64,000 nt of DNA from Mariniflexile litorale (GTDB taxonomy: Bacteria > Bacteroidota > Bacteroidia > Flavobacteriales > Flavobacteriaceae): contig NZ_CP155618.1 of assembly GCF_031128465.2 (NCBI RefSeq), positions 3,524,501-3,588,500 on the forward strand, read 5' to 3'. Below, in pieces: positions 1 through 8,894 of this stretch. The notes beneath the pieces were generated by a model. The model searched no databases, was not told the origin of the DNA, and was given only the letters and a program-made list of their open reading frames with translations. The position numbers were made by a program, and so were the translations under genes. The first letter of the stretch is position 1, and each line of letters begins with the position of its first letter.

Positions 1-75
1 ATTTCTTGGTGGCAACAAGGATTTGATTATGCGAAAAATAAGCATACCGAAGCTATGTCAAATGAAGTACGCTAA
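1..75 (+). CDS. C-terminal end of a truncated gene
   Basis: Frame 1 is open from the first base and reads 24 residues, starting ISWWQQGFDYAK and ending SNEVR, before a TAA at 73-75. It is the tail of a gene that begins outside the window. The fragment is too short to assign a family. It converges on the minus-strand gene that ends at position 81, with only five bases between the two stops. Confidence 0.55.
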   Translation: MSWWQQGFDYAKNKHTEAMSNEVR

Positions 76-80
76 TTAAT

Positions 81-602
81 TTACCACAATTCAGAGACTT
101 CTTCTTTTATAAACGATAAGGCAGCATCGCTGGGAGAAAGGTGTTCCATCATTTCTGTTAAAATAACTTCTCTAAGTTTATTAGCCGTATCCGTTTTTTC
201 AAGTAAACTTGCTTTTCTTATTAATTGAATGGTGGCATTTTTTGCGGCATTAATAATCTTCCAGCACTTCTCACTTACATAGATTTGTTGTGTTAAATTG
301 TGTTCAAATTCCTGTTCAATACTATGTATAATTAAAGCTTCATAATCTTCTTTGCTTGAGGATATAGGAGAAACCCTAATTAATAAATTAGAAGGTGTAA
401 TGCGTTCTAAAAATAACACCATGCGTTCGTAGGCCTGCAATCGCATTGGTAAAGCATTAACTTGTAAATCTTTTTTTAACAGATAGCGTCTTCTGCCATC
501 TTCATTTTTTATGTGTTCTTTAAAAAAGTGGTAAGCAATAAGTCCTGTAATTAATGAAGGAATGGCGAATAAAAATATATCAATTAATCTGTAGGCATCC
601 AT
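81..602 (-). CDS. Conserved small membrane-anchored protein, function unknown
   Basis: A 173-residue protein with one hydrophobic N-terminal segment (about residues 8-26, IFLFAIPSLITGLIAYHFF), followed by a charged, largely helical soluble part with several Glu/Lys-rich helices. The pattern fits a single-pass inner-membrane protein with a cytosolic body. I recognise the type as a conserved hypothetical of Flavobacteriaceae but know no established role. The ATG at 602 is the only sensible start because the hydrophobic segment follows at once. It converges on the gene fragment at 1-75 and is separated by about 265 bases from the next gene. Confidence 0.7.
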   Translation of the reverse strand: MDAYRLIDIFLFAIPSLITGLIAYHFFKEHIKNEDGRRRYLLKKDLQVNALPMRLQAYERMVLFLERITPSNLLIRVSPISSSKEDYEALIIHSIEQEFEHNLTQQIYVSEKCWKIINAAKNATIQLIRKASLLEKTDTANKLREVILTEMMEHLSPSDAALSFIKEEVSELW

Positions 603-867
603 AAAATACTATTTGGTTAAGTTTGTATGTGTTAATTAGCTATTAAAGTATGGTGTATACTGCAATCCATAACTAATTTTTTTTGTTCCAAATATAAACA
701 ATCTTTTAAATTTTGAAGAGTGTAATGAAAGTGAAGTAAAAATTTATTGTTTATACATTCATGACAGAAGAAGTTAAGACTGAATATTTCTTTGAGGAGG
801 CGTAATTAGAATTTAATATAGTATTACTAATAGAAAGTTACACTGCATGGAATGGACCCGTTTCACT

Positions 868-2418
868 CTAAAATATAATATGTTGATAGGCTCCAATATC
901 GGGAGCAGTCGTTCTACTAACATTTAAAATATCAAATGGTACTTGTGTAGCAAATATTGACAAGCCTTTGTTTACAGCAGCAGAATTTTCACCAATATTA
1001 AGCCTGTTTTTACTAGGATTCATAAAATCTGGATCTTTATTAAAAATGTTACCTTCATAATGATTGGTGTTATTTAAATCATAATTAGCACCCGTGAAAC
1101 TGTTATTGCTATTTTGAAAACGTATGAGGCAATTGGTGAATTTGAAATTAAAAACCACGGTATTGTCTTCAACCTCATCTATCAAGATTTCCGGATTATC
1201 GTTTCCATAAATAATGCAATTATTAAAATGGGCTTGGGTTAAATCGGTTATAAAAGTTGTGCCATCTTCGTCTGTCATAAAATTATTCAATAAAACAGCA
1301 GGGAATTGCCTAGAGCCGTTCCAATAGTTGGCAATAGTACAATGCGTAAAATTATATTTCCCGCCAAAAACACCTGCAAACGATGATTGACCACTATTAT
1401 TAATCACTACATTTTCACCAGTAATAGAGGTATTTCTTCCCATGACACCAAAATTACTAGAGTTGTAAATTTGTGAATTGATAATTTTTAATTTTTCAGT
1501 AGCGGCATCAGGGTTACCCTCGCATAAAATACCTACTGTACTATTTTTTATGGTCGTATAATTTATAGTATTATTCACACTACCATCTAATAACCAAATG
1601 GTACCCCATTGTCCTGGTACGTTGGCCAAGTCGGGTTCCAATCGGTCGCCTTCAAAAATGACTTCGTTCTCTAAAAGTTCCGGATTGCTGCTAACATTTC
1701 CATTAACCTGTAATGAAGCAGCTTCGGTAACAATCAGTCCTGAATTATCATGAAAATGTATACGAGCCCCCGCATTAATAGTTAAGGTTTGTCCATTGGG
1801 TACAGCAGCATAACCATAAATAACATAAGGTTTTTCGTTTGTAAAAGTAAGTTCGTTAGATGATAGTTCGCGACCTTGAATTTCTGTTTCTAATATTTCA
1901 CCACCCACATTAAGTGAAAGCGTTTCTATTACTTTGGTGGTATTATCTCTATTAGGATATATAAAAATGGCATCTTGCACTAAAGTAACCAACTCTACTT
2001 TTTGAAGATTGGTACCAGCATCAAACTCTATTTGGTCCGTGTACAAAAATTTACCATCTGGATTGGAAAAATTGTTAATATCGATGGTTGTTTCAATAAA
2101 AATAAACAAGCTGTCTTTAGCCAGAATCTGAATGTTTTCGAAGTCTTTTCCAGCCCTACCATCTACATTTAAACGGTAATTGGAGGTATTGCCTAAAGCG
2201 AGTCTTATAGAAGGAATCATAATATCATCATTACTTCTATTGTATACTTTTAAATTATAGGTACTAGAACCTATATTAGTAAATATCGTGTCTAAATATA
2301 CAGTATCTTTTGAAAAAAGTAGAGACCCTGTGTTTGGTGAAAACTCAAAATCTTTACGGCAAGAACTCCAAAGCATTAAAAAACCTATGGTAATGATAGT
2401 GTATAAAGTGCGTTTCAT
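868..2418 (-). CDS. Surface lipoprotein with right-handed beta-helix region
   Basis: A 516-residue protein with a lipoprotein signal peptide whose lipobox ends at Cys20 (LMLWSSC), so it should be lipidated and exported. Residues about 30-170 look like immunoglobulin-like strands. From about residue 200 onward there are short repeating stretches rich in Asn, Gly and Ile (such as IINSQIYNSSN and FNNCIIYGND) typical of parallel beta-helix (pectate-lyase/NosD-like) folds, and the C-terminus ends with DIGAYQ, common in such proteins. No catalytic residues of polysaccharide lyases can be assigned, so a binding or structural surface role is as likely as an enzyme. Monocistronic on the minus strand. 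Confidence 0.75.
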   Translation of the reverse strand: MKRTLYTIITIGFLMLWSSCRKDFEFSPNTGSLLFSKDTVYLDTIFTNIGSSTYNLKVYNRSNDDIMIPSIRLALGNTSNYRLNVDGRAGKDFENIQILAKDSLFIFIETTIDINNFSNPDGKFLYTDQIEFDAGTNLQKVELVTLVQDAIFIYPNRDNTTKVIETLSLNVGGEILETEIQGRELSSNELTFTNEKPYVIYGYAAVPNGQTLTINAGARIHFHDNSGLIVTEAASLQVNGNVSSNPELLENEVIFEGDRLEPDLANVPGQWGTIWLLDGSVNNTINYTTIKNSTVGILCEGNPDAATEKLKIINSQIYNSSNFGVMGRNTSITGENVVINNSGQSSFAGVFGGKYNFTHCTIANYWNGSRQFPAVLLNNFMTDEDGTTFITDLTQAHFNNCIIYGNDNPEILIDEVEDNTVVFNFKFTNCLIRFQNSNNSFTGANYDLNNTNHYEGNIFNKDPDFMNPSKNRLNIGENSAAVNKGLSIFATQVPFDILNVSRTTAPDIGAYQHIIF

Positions 2419-2496
2419 TAAACAGTCGTTATTTTAAATCAATAGAATTCAAAAATATAACTTTTGTTTTGATAGCATCGTATGTAGTCTCGTTAT

Positions 2497-2883
2497 TTAG
2501 CTAAATAGACGTATTATTTCGGGAGTTATGCGTGCAGGACGTTTAGTTTCGCTATTTATCAAGCACCAATTGGTTTCAGACTTTGCTAGTAATTTATTAG
2601 CTTCATTGTATATTTCAACCATACGTGTAGAGGTAGCACCTTTAAAATTTATAATATAGGTTTTAAGGCTAATAACATCGTTTAGGAATGCCGGAGTTTT
2701 GTATTCTATATAATGAGAAAGCATCACCCAATAATAGTCTTTTAAAATTGTTGACGATGCGTTTTTTTGCCAATGGGCTTTGGCTATATGTTGTACCCAT
2801 TCTATATACCGTACGTTGTTTACATGGTTGAGTTCATCTAAATCGCTTGGTGTTACTATTAGGGTAGTCTCGAAAGGTTTCAT
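2497..2883 (-). CDS. Acyl-CoA thioesterase, 4HBT hot-dog family
   Basis: A 128-residue single-domain protein of the length usual for 4-hydroxybenzoyl-CoA-type thioesterases. The diagnostic N-terminal motif is present: DLDELNHVNNVRYIEW at about residues 14-29, where Asp16 sits at the catalytic acid position and His20/Asn22-23 start the hot-dog helix. The family hydrolyses acyl-CoA thioesters in the cytoplasm; the substrate cannot be read from sequence. It lies 78 bases downstream of the end of the beta-helix lipoprotein gene start and is transcribed in the same direction, but with enough gap for its own promoter. Confidence 0.85.
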   Translation of the reverse strand: MKPFETTLIVTPSDLDELNHVNNVRYIEWVQHIAKAHWQKNASSTILKDYYWVMLSHYIEYKTPAFLNDVISLKTYIINFKGATSTRMVEIYNEANKLLAKSETNWCLINSETKRPARITPEIIRLFS

Positions 2884-2970
2884 GTTGTTTTGATTTTAAT
2901 TTTGTTGCTACAAGGAAACTGCATCAGCTTTTTCTGCCATAAAGGTAAAAAAATCGGCGATTATCTGTAA

Positions 2971-3019
2971 AATCAGGGGGATAATAAAAATAGTGAATTG
3001 TAAAATTATCCCGCTGATT
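2971..3019. repeat. Imperfect inverted repeat (15-bp arms)
   Basis: Arms at 2971-2985 and 3005-3019 are complementary at 14 of 15 positions around a 19-base AT-rich loop. The right arm (cccgctgattacgcag region) resembles short dispersed elements often seen in Bacteroidota intergenic regions. It has no T-tract on either side, so it is not a convincing terminator. The rest of the 2884-3231 gap shows no gene. Confidence 0.55.
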
Positions 3020-3231
3020 ACGCAGTATAACAACTCATCATACAACACCTATTTATGGATTTATGATGTTCTTTGGACACTCAAAAAGGCATATAAAAAG
3101 TTGTATGCAATAAATCCTTGAAACTTACTGACAGTTTAAAATTATGTAACATGTTTTAAAAATGATATAACAGCTTAAAACGGATATCAAGTACCTTTAC
3201 ATCATCAAAATAATCTTAAAACCAAGCAATT

Positions 3232-3546
3232 ATGAAAAAATCACTTATTTTATTATTAATGATGGCAACGTTTGTAGCATTTCCAAATACTGTAATGGCC
3301 ACTGAAAAAGCACCTATGCATACAACAACTCCAGCCGCACCTGAAATACCAGCAGAAGTAAAAGTCATGTTGAATCGTTTAGAAGAAATTAAAGCTATGG
3401 ATAAATCGACTTTAAGCTCTTCTGAAAAAAAAGAACTGCGTAAAGAAGTACGAAAAATTAAGAAAGATGTTAGAGCTTCAGGAAATGGTCTTTATATTTC
3501 CTCGGGAGCCATTATTATTATCTTACTTCTAATAATTATACTTTAA
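3232..3546 (+). CDS. Small secreted/membrane protein with C-terminal hydrophobic tail
   Basis: A 104-residue protein with a signal peptide (residues 1-23, cleavage after VMA), a Pro/Ala-rich linker, a charged coiled-coil-like middle (LEEIKAMDKS to RKIKKDVR) and a C-terminal hydrophobic helix (SGAIIIILLLIIIL) that ends the protein. The layout suggests a periplasmic coil anchored by its tail in the inner membrane. Similar small proteins are common in Bacteroidetes; no function is established that I know of. A TACCTTTA element lies about 40 bases upstream of the ATG. Confidence 0.7.
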   Translation: MKKSLILLLMMATFVAFPNTVMATEKAPMHTTTPAAPEIPAEVKVMLNRLEEIKAMDKSTLSSSEKKELRKEVRKIKKDVRASGNGLYISSGAIIIILLLIIIL

Positions 3547-3637
3547 TAAATTATAGCTATTGAAACTTGATAGGTTTTTAATAGGATTATCCCAATCATC
3601 AACATGCTGTTACATTGAGTTGTGCAGCATTTTCTGT

Positions 3638-4534
3638 TTAAATTAACTTAACATTCCAATTAAGTTGGTATGTATTATTGGGTTTTAAAATTTGTAATCC
3701 CATATGGTTATTAAAACTATTAGATACCCCCGTAGTAGGCTCAATGGCTATTGTATTTGCCCTTGGCGGGGTGTAAATTTGTAAAAAGTTTTCTTCGGAA
3801 GATGCACTTATTAAAAGTTTATAATCGGGTGTGTTAAATTGAGTTTTATTGGAGTTTAAAATAAAACAGTCATCTAATTTTTTGTCTTTTATCTCAAAAT
3901 GCGAGTTGTTTTCAATAGCTTTTGTACCAGAAGTTATACAGTGGTCATCGAAAACAAGTTGTTTATTACTATCAAAATTAAGCGTGCTGTTATATAAGTT
4001 GCTGCAACTAAAATAAGGGTGCCATCCAAGTGTAAAAGGAAATGTTTTGGAATGCGTATTTTTAACTGATACATTAAGGTTTACAGCATCTTTAGATATC
4101 ATATATTCAAGTTGAATCGAGTAGGTGTATGGGAACCCGATGGATTCCTTGTTTTCAATATATTCTAAAGTTATTGAAGCAGTATTTTTGTCTTCTTTTT
4201 GATTAATAATACGGAATGTTTTATCAAAAACTAAACCATGTAGCGCATTGTTGTTATCCACTTCATTAATATCAAATTGAAACTCCTTACCATCATAGGT
4301 GTATTTACCATCTTTTATTCTATTGGCAAACGGAAATAAAATTGAAGATGCAAACGTATTGTTATAGGTTAAAGGAGATAAATCTTCAATAATAGTTTTA
4401 CCGTCCAGTTTTAATTCCTGTAAACTAGCGCCTTGATGGACGTAAATTTTCGCATAACATGTTTTTTCTGAATTTTCTATTTCAATATATTCTAAATGAT
4501 TATTGGTATTTAAAGTTTGTTTTATAGTGTACAA
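3638..4534 (-). CDS. Aldose 1-epimerase-like protein (galactose mutarotase superfamily)
   Basis: A 298-residue protein of the galactose mutarotase-like beta-sandwich superfamily. Visible hallmarks are the phrase LGWHPYFSC around residue 170, carrying the catalytic His, and AIEPTTGVSNSFNN near residue 265, carrying the catalytic Glu. The family interconverts alpha and beta anomers of free aldoses. It lacks a signal peptide, so it should act in the cytoplasm. A second, more distant homologue lies at 55967-56854. Monocistronic, pointing away from the small protein gene upstream. Confidence 0.8.
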   Translation of the reverse strand: MYTIKQTLNTNNHLEYIEIENSEKTCYAKIYVHQGASLQELKLDGKTIIEDLSPLTYNNTFASSILFPFANRIKDGKYTYDGKEFQFDINEVDNNNALHGLVFDKTFRIINQKEDKNTASITLEYIENKESIGFPYTYSIQLEYMISKDAVNLNVSVKNTHSKTFPFTLGWHPYFSCSNLYNSTLNFDSNKQLVFDDHCITSGTKAIENNSHFEIKDKKLDDCFILNSNKTQFNTPDYKLLISASSEENFLQIYTPPRANTIAIEPTTGVSNSFNNHMGLQILKPNNTYQLNWNVKLI

Positions 4535-4769
4535 TGTCTTCCTTTTTTTGATGATTAAAACGTTGCAAATATAGTAAGTGAAAATTAAAGTAATTGATCT
4601 AACTTAAGTTTGTAGAGTCCGTATTTTAAATTGATGATCGTAGAAGTAAAAACACATAATAATGAAGCGTTTTGGAAGTTTAAAACACTTCTGAACCAAA
4701 AAAAATAGTTATCTTTAAGACAGTTATCAATATAATTATTTTATAAACACATTAAAACAACAAACTATT

Positions 4770-5108
4770 ATGAGTAAACGTGATGAACTTATTGCAAAGT
4801 ATGCTACCGATTTAAAAGATAAGTGTGGTGTTACAGCAGACATGGATTTATTAACTAAAGTAACAATTGGTTGTGGTCCATCAATTTATAATGCAGATGC
4901 TGCAACGGTTTCTGGTACGGATGAATCTGAGCTAGCTACTGTAAAAAATAATTTTTTAATTAAAAAATTAGGATTGAAAGACAGTGCCGATTTAGATAAA
5001 GGAATTAATGCTGTTATAGAGCAATATGGTAAATCTAACCGTAATAAATATAGAGCTGTTGTTTATTATTTATTAACCAAGCATTTCAAAAAAGAATCTG
5101 TTTATTAA
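4770..5108 (+). CDS. DUF2853-type small protein
   Basis: A 112-residue soluble protein beginning MSKRDELIAKYATDLKDK, with the phrase TIGCGPSIYNADAATVSG, matching the small DUF2853 family as I remember it. That family has a solved helical fold but no assigned biochemical function. A TATCTTTA promoter-like element is at 4710-4717, and a rho-independent terminator follows the stop, so it is probably a monocistronic, well-expressed gene. Confidence 0.75.
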   Translation: MSKRDELIAKYATDLKDKCGVTADMDLLTKVTIGCGPSIYNADAATVSGTDESELATVKNNFLIKKLGLKDSADLDKGINAVIEQYGKSNRNKYRAVVYYLLTKHFKKESVY

Positions 5109-5133
5109 TCTTAATAGATATAAAAAATGATAC

Positions 5134-5166
5134 AGCGTTGCAAATTAAAATTGTAACGCTTTTTTA
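5134..5166 (+). terminator. Rho-independent terminator after the DUF2853 gene
   Basis: Arms agcgttgcaa (5134-5143) and ttgtaacgct (5151-5160) pair at nine of ten positions around a short loop and run into a tract of T residues to 5166. It sits 26 bases after the DUF2853 stop codon and just before the promoter of the next gene. Confidence 0.8.
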
Positions 5167-5195
5167 TTGTCTAAAAACTAATATGATTACCTTTG
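5167..5195 (+). promoter_or_regulatory. Bacteroidetes-type promoter of the S1/mnmE operon
   Basis: TTG at 5167-5169 and TACCTTTG at 5188-5195 are separated by 18 bases, matching the Bacteroidetes housekeeping consensus (TTG, 17-23 bases, TAnnTTTG). The start codon ATG lies only four bases beyond the -7 element, so transcription would begin at or next to the start codon, giving a leaderless mRNA. Confidence 0.6.
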
Positions 5196-5199
5196 CAGC

Positions 5200-6030
5200 A
5201 TGATAAGAATTGGGCAAGTTAATACATTGGAAATACTACGCGAAACCGACCACGGTGCGTATTTGGTAGATACAGAAGGTAATGAAGTTTTATTACCAAA
5301 TAGGTATGTGCCAGAATTGTTTAAAATTTATGATAAGTTAGATGTATTTGTATATTTAGATAACGAAGAACGCCCAGTAGCAACTACCGATATGCCGTAT
5401 ATTAAGGTGGGTGAATTTGCCTTATTACGTTGTAATGCTGTGACCGAATATGGTGCATTTTTAGATTGGGGCTTGGTAAAAGAATTATTTTGTCCGTTTA
5501 AAGAGCAAGCTTTTAAAATGAAGCCCAAAGGTTGGTATTTAGTGTATTGCTATTTAGATGAAAAAACAGGCCGCTTGGCAGCTTCGAGTAAAACCAATAG
5601 TTTTTTAGACAATAAAGAACTTACTGTGAGTCCGTTTGATGAAGTTGATATTATAGTGTCTCATCCATCGGATATTGGAATGAATGTTATTGTAAACAAA
5701 ACCCATATGGGCTTGATTTACAACGACCAAATTTTCACCGATTTAAGTATTGGTGATAAGTTAAAGGGCATTGTAAAAAAGATTCGACCCGGAAACAAAT
5801 TAGATATTTCGTTAGGGCAAATAGGTTATAGAAATATAGAACCAAATGCAGAGCGTATTATGCACGAACTTCACGATAATAGTGGATTTTTAAATCTAAC
5901 CGATAAATCGGATCCTCAGGCTATTAAAGACGTGCTTCAAATGAGCAAGAAGAATTTTAAGAAAGCTGTAGGAACCCTTTACAAGCAAAAACAAATAGAA
6001 ATTAAACCAGACGGTATTTACTTAGTTTAA
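5200..6030 (+). CDS. S1-like RNA-binding protein of the CvfB/YitL family
   Basis: A 276-residue protein built of tandem S1-like beta-barrels followed by a winged-helix-like C-terminus, the arrangement of CvfB. The N-terminal phrase MIRIGQVNTLEILRETDHGAYL is characteristic. A second S1 unit begins near residue 65 (VGEFALLRCNAV) and a third near residue 175 (IGDKLKGIVKKIRPGNKLDIS). The tail (ADPQAIKD-like, NFKKAVGTLYKQ) fits the winged helix. CvfB proteins bind RNA and influence gene expression in other bacteria. The mnmE gene starts two bases after its stop, so the two form an operon. Confidence 0.8.
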   Translation: MIRIGQVNTLEILRETDHGAYLVDTEGNEVLLPNRYVPELFKIYDKLDVFVYLDNEERPVATTDMPYIKVGEFALLRCNAVTEYGAFLDWGLVKELFCPFKEQAFKMKPKGWYLVYCYLDEKTGRLAASSKTNSFLDNKELTVSPFDEVDIIVSHPSDIGMNVIVNKTHMGLIYNDQIFTDLSIGDKLKGIVKKIRPGNKLDISLGQIGYRNIEPNAERIMHELHDNSGFLNLTDKSDPQAIKDVLQMSKKNFKKAVGTLYKQKQIEIKPDGIYLV

Positions 6031-6032
6031 AT

Positions 6033-7430
6033 ATGATTCATCAAGATACCATAGTAGCCTTAGCAACCCCATCTGGTGCAGGTGCTATTGCAGTGATTCG
6101 TTTATCTGGAAATGATGCTATTTCTATAGCAGATAATTGTTTTAAATCCATAAAAAGTAACAAGACACTTAGCTCTCAAAAAACACATACCATTCATTTA
6201 GGCCATGTTATGGATGGCACTAAAACCATTGATGAGGTGTTGGTTTCTGTATTTAAAAATCCGAATTCATATACAGGAGAAGATGTGGTGGAGGTGTCCT
6301 GCCATGGTTCCAATTACATTCAACAAGAAATTATACAATTATTTCTAAGGAAAGGCTGCCGTATGGCAACAGCAGGAGAGTTTACACTGCGCGCTTTTTT
6401 AAATGGAAAGTTAGATTTAAGTCAGGCAGAAGCTGTCGCCGATTTAATTTCATCAGATAATGAAGCATCTCACCAAATAGCGATGCAACAAATGCGCGGC
6501 GGGTTTTCATCGGAAATAGCAAAACTACGTGAAGAACTTTTAAATTTTGCGTCGTTAATAGAATTGGAGTTAGACTTTGCTGAAGAAGACGTTGAGTTTG
6601 CCAACAGAACCCAGTTTACAGACTTGGTAGTACGCATCAGCTTTGTTTTAAAACGCTTGATAGATTCGTTTGCCGTTGGGAACGTTATTAAAAATGGTAT
6701 TCCAGTGGCGATAGTTGGCGAACCCAATGTGGGGAAATCCACCCTTTTAAATGCGCTTTTAAATGAAGAACGCGCCATTGTAAGTGACATTGCAGGAACC
6801 ACTCGAGATACTATTGAAGATGAAATATCGATAGGAGGAATTGGGTTTCGTTTTATTGATACAGCGGGCATTCGCGAAACCAAAGATGTGGTTGAAAGTA
6901 TTGGAATTAAAAAAACCTTTGAAAAAATAGATCAAGCACAAGTGGTTGTTTTTCTTGCCGACAGTTTAAATTTTAAAGAAGACGTGTTTATCAATTCTTT
7001 TAAGATTGAAATTGAAAAAATCAAAAACAAATACCCTCTAAAACCGTTATTAATTGTAGCGAATAAGGTTGATAAATTAGATGAAAATCAAATAAAATCA
7101 ATCAAAAAAGACATTCCTCAAATTCATTTCCTATCTGCCAAAAAAAATATTGGGGTTGATGCATTAAAAGACAAACTCTTAAGTTTTGTAAATACAGGAG
7201 CTTTAAGAAATAATGATACCATCGTGACCAACTCAAGACATTATGACTCCTTATTAAAAGCATTGGATGCTATTGAAAGCGTGAAACATGGCTTAGAATC
7301 TGGCTTGTCTGGCGATTTATTAGCCATTGATATTCGGCAAGCCCTGTATCATTTTGGTGAGATTACTGGAGAAATAACCAATGATGATTTGTTAGGGAAT
7401 ATTTTTGCCAATTTTTGTATCGGGAAATAA
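6033..7430 (+). CDS. mnmE: tRNA modification GTPase MnmE
   Basis: A 465-residue MnmE of normal length. Residues 1-120 form the tetrahydrofolate-binding domain, followed by the helical domain with an inserted G domain. The P-loop is GEPNVGKST (about 229-237), the switch region is GTTRDT (255-260), DTAG follows near 276, and NKVD is the G4 motif. The protein ends CIGK, which supplies the conserved C-terminal Cys of the FCIGK motif. With MnmG it makes 5-carboxymethylaminomethyluridine at tRNA wobble position 34. It is the second gene of the operon after the S1 protein. Confidence 0.96.
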   Translation: MIHQDTIVALATPSGAGAIAVIRLSGNDAISIADNCFKSIKSNKTLSSQKTHTIHLGHVMDGTKTIDEVLVSVFKNPNSYTGEDVVEVSCHGSNYIQQEIIQLFLRKGCRMATAGEFTLRAFLNGKLDLSQAEAVADLISSDNEASHQIAMQQMRGGFSSEIAKLREELLNFASLIELELDFAEEDVEFANRTQFTDLVVRISFVLKRLIDSFAVGNVIKNGIPVAIVGEPNVGKSTLLNALLNEERAIVSDIAGTTRDTIEDEISIGGIGFRFIDTAGIRETKDVVESIGIKKTFEKIDQAQVVVFLADSLNFKEDVFINSFKIEIEKIKNKYPLKPLLIVANKVDKLDENQIKSIKKDIPQIHFLSAKKNIGVDALKDKLLSFVNTGALRNNDTIVTNSRHYDSLLKALDAIESVKHGLESGLSGDLLAIDIRQALYHFGEITGEITNDDLLGNIFANFCIGK

Positions 7431-7787
7431 AAGAGATACAACACCTTCTATTAAAGTAGCTCTGTAAAAACAGCACAAACCTGCGTTTGAATCCTATTAA
7501 GAATTTAACAATATAAGTTTAAGTAACAAATAATTGTTTTGAACGAATAGGGATTAAAATTAATTAAAAATTTGACTTCGTGGGTTGCTTCTAAATTGAT
7601 ACTTTCTATTTCAGATCCTGGTTTTTAAAGTTTACTACCCTATTTTTTTATTTTTAAAAATCTATGGAGTGTTTCTAATTCAATTTTTATTATATTTATT
7701 AAACCCAAGGTTCTTTTTATTTGTGTACTTAACACTAACTAAGGTAACATGTTATTTTGTTAACCTTAATAAGTATGTTGAACTTTC
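7431..7787. other. Intergenic region with no recognised gene
   Basis: AT-rich sequence downstream of mnmE with no convincing reading frame or RNA gene. It leads into the 11-bp tandem repeat at 7788 and marks the boundary between the conserved chromosomal block and the CRISPR-Cas region. Confidence 0.5.
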
Positions 7788-7864
7788 TATAACCATACTA
7801 GAACCACGCCATAACCACGCCATAAGCATGCTATAACCATGCTATAACTACTCTATAACCTCGT
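7788..7864. repeat. Tandem array of seven 11-bp units
   Basis: Seven consecutive imperfect units of 11 bases with the consensus tataaccatgc: tataaccatac, tagaaccacgc, cataaccacgc, cataagcatgc, tataaccatgc, tataactactc, tataacctcgt. The period is close to one helical turn, so the same face of the DNA is repeated. It is non-coding and lies about 150 bases before the gene at 8017. Confidence 0.85.
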
Positions 7865-8016
7865 TGTTGCCCTATCCTTGATACGACCTAAAATAACGGT
7901 GCGGTTATTAAATAAATCTGATATCATTATTCCTATCCATTTTTATATCTTTATATCTGGTTAAGAGGTAGTTGTCTCTAGGATGTGGAGATTTGTTTTA
8001 TTATAAAATATGTGTT

Positions 8017-8757
8017 ATGGCAAAGCAAAAAGGTATCATTCCATTAGCTGGTACACTAGGAGGTCTAAATTTTTATTATTTAAACGGTAAACCCGTAGTA
8101 AGGCAAGCAGGAGGTGGTTTTAACAGCAAGGCTATAAAGACGAAAGATAGCATGCAACGTGTACGGGAAAATGGTAATGAGTTTGGACACTGTTCACATG
8201 TGAATAAGGTTTTTAAACACGCTTTAAGTCCTTTTTACATGGGTTGTAAACTTACATATTTGCATAGTAGATTGATGAGGTTGTTTACCCAATTGAAAGA
8301 TTTAGACCTCATAAATAAACGTGGACAACGTGTTGTCGCTGAAGGTATAAAAACTTTTGAAGGACTTCAATTGTTGAAGCAATTTCAATATACGCCCGAG
8401 TGTGAAGTACAGCGAATTTTGCCTTTTAATTTTATCCTCGATGCACACACTTTTACCTTAACCATTTCAGAATTCGATATAAAGCATGTTGGTTTTGTGG
8501 CTGGTGCCACTCATGTAAAACTGAGTTATGGTGTTTTGGATTTTAATTTTAATGCTTTAGTATCCCAACTGTTTATGGCCCCACCTTTGATTTTAGATAA
8601 AGAAGCTTCCATAACCAGCATATTGTTAACACCCCAAAGTTTGCCAACAGGTCTTGGAATACCACTTTGTGTATTGGGTTTGCGTTTTTATCAAAATGTA
8701 GATGGGACGTTATATGAATTATGTGCCCAAAATACTGTGGGGTTTAGGTTATTTTGA
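8017..8757 (+). CDS. Unknown protein next to the CRISPR-Cas locus
   Basis: A 246-residue protein starting MAKQKGIIPLAGTLGGLNFYYLNGKPVVRQAGGGF. An upstream in-frame ATG at 7972 would add 15 residues (MSLGCGDLFYYK...), but the shorter start gives a natural Lys-rich N-terminus. The N-terminal 40 residues are Gly-rich and basic, and the C-terminal half alternates hydrophobic strands. No signal peptide, membrane segment or catalytic motif is evident. I do not recognise a characterised family, although similar sequences occur in flavobacteria as hypothetical proteins. It reads toward cas9 but is separated from it by the tracrRNA gene on the other strand. Confidence 0.65.
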   Translation: MAKQKGIIPLAGTLGGLNFYYLNGKPVVRQAGGGFNSKAIKTKDSMQRVRENGNEFGHCSHVNKVFKHALSPFYMGCKLTYLHSRLMRLFTQLKDLDLINKRGQRVVAEGIKTFEGLQLLKQFQYTPECEVQRILPFNFILDAHTFTLTISEFDIKHVGFVAGATHVKLSYGVLDFNFNALVSQLFMAPPLILDKEASITSILLTPQSLPTGLGIPLCVLGLRFYQNVDGTLYELCAQNTVGFRLF

Positions 8758-8894
8758 ATAACTAATTATTACTTGTACAATGTATGCAATATCAACTTTT
8801 TAGTATTCTTATTTTATGGAATTATAAAACATTTTTCAATGTAGTGGTGTTGTTTTTATAATATTTTTATTGATTTTTAATAGCAGATGACATA

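Noticed and set aside
3546-3637. Possible terminator after the small membrane protein gene
   Set aside because: No stable stem followed by a T-tract could be found in the interval.
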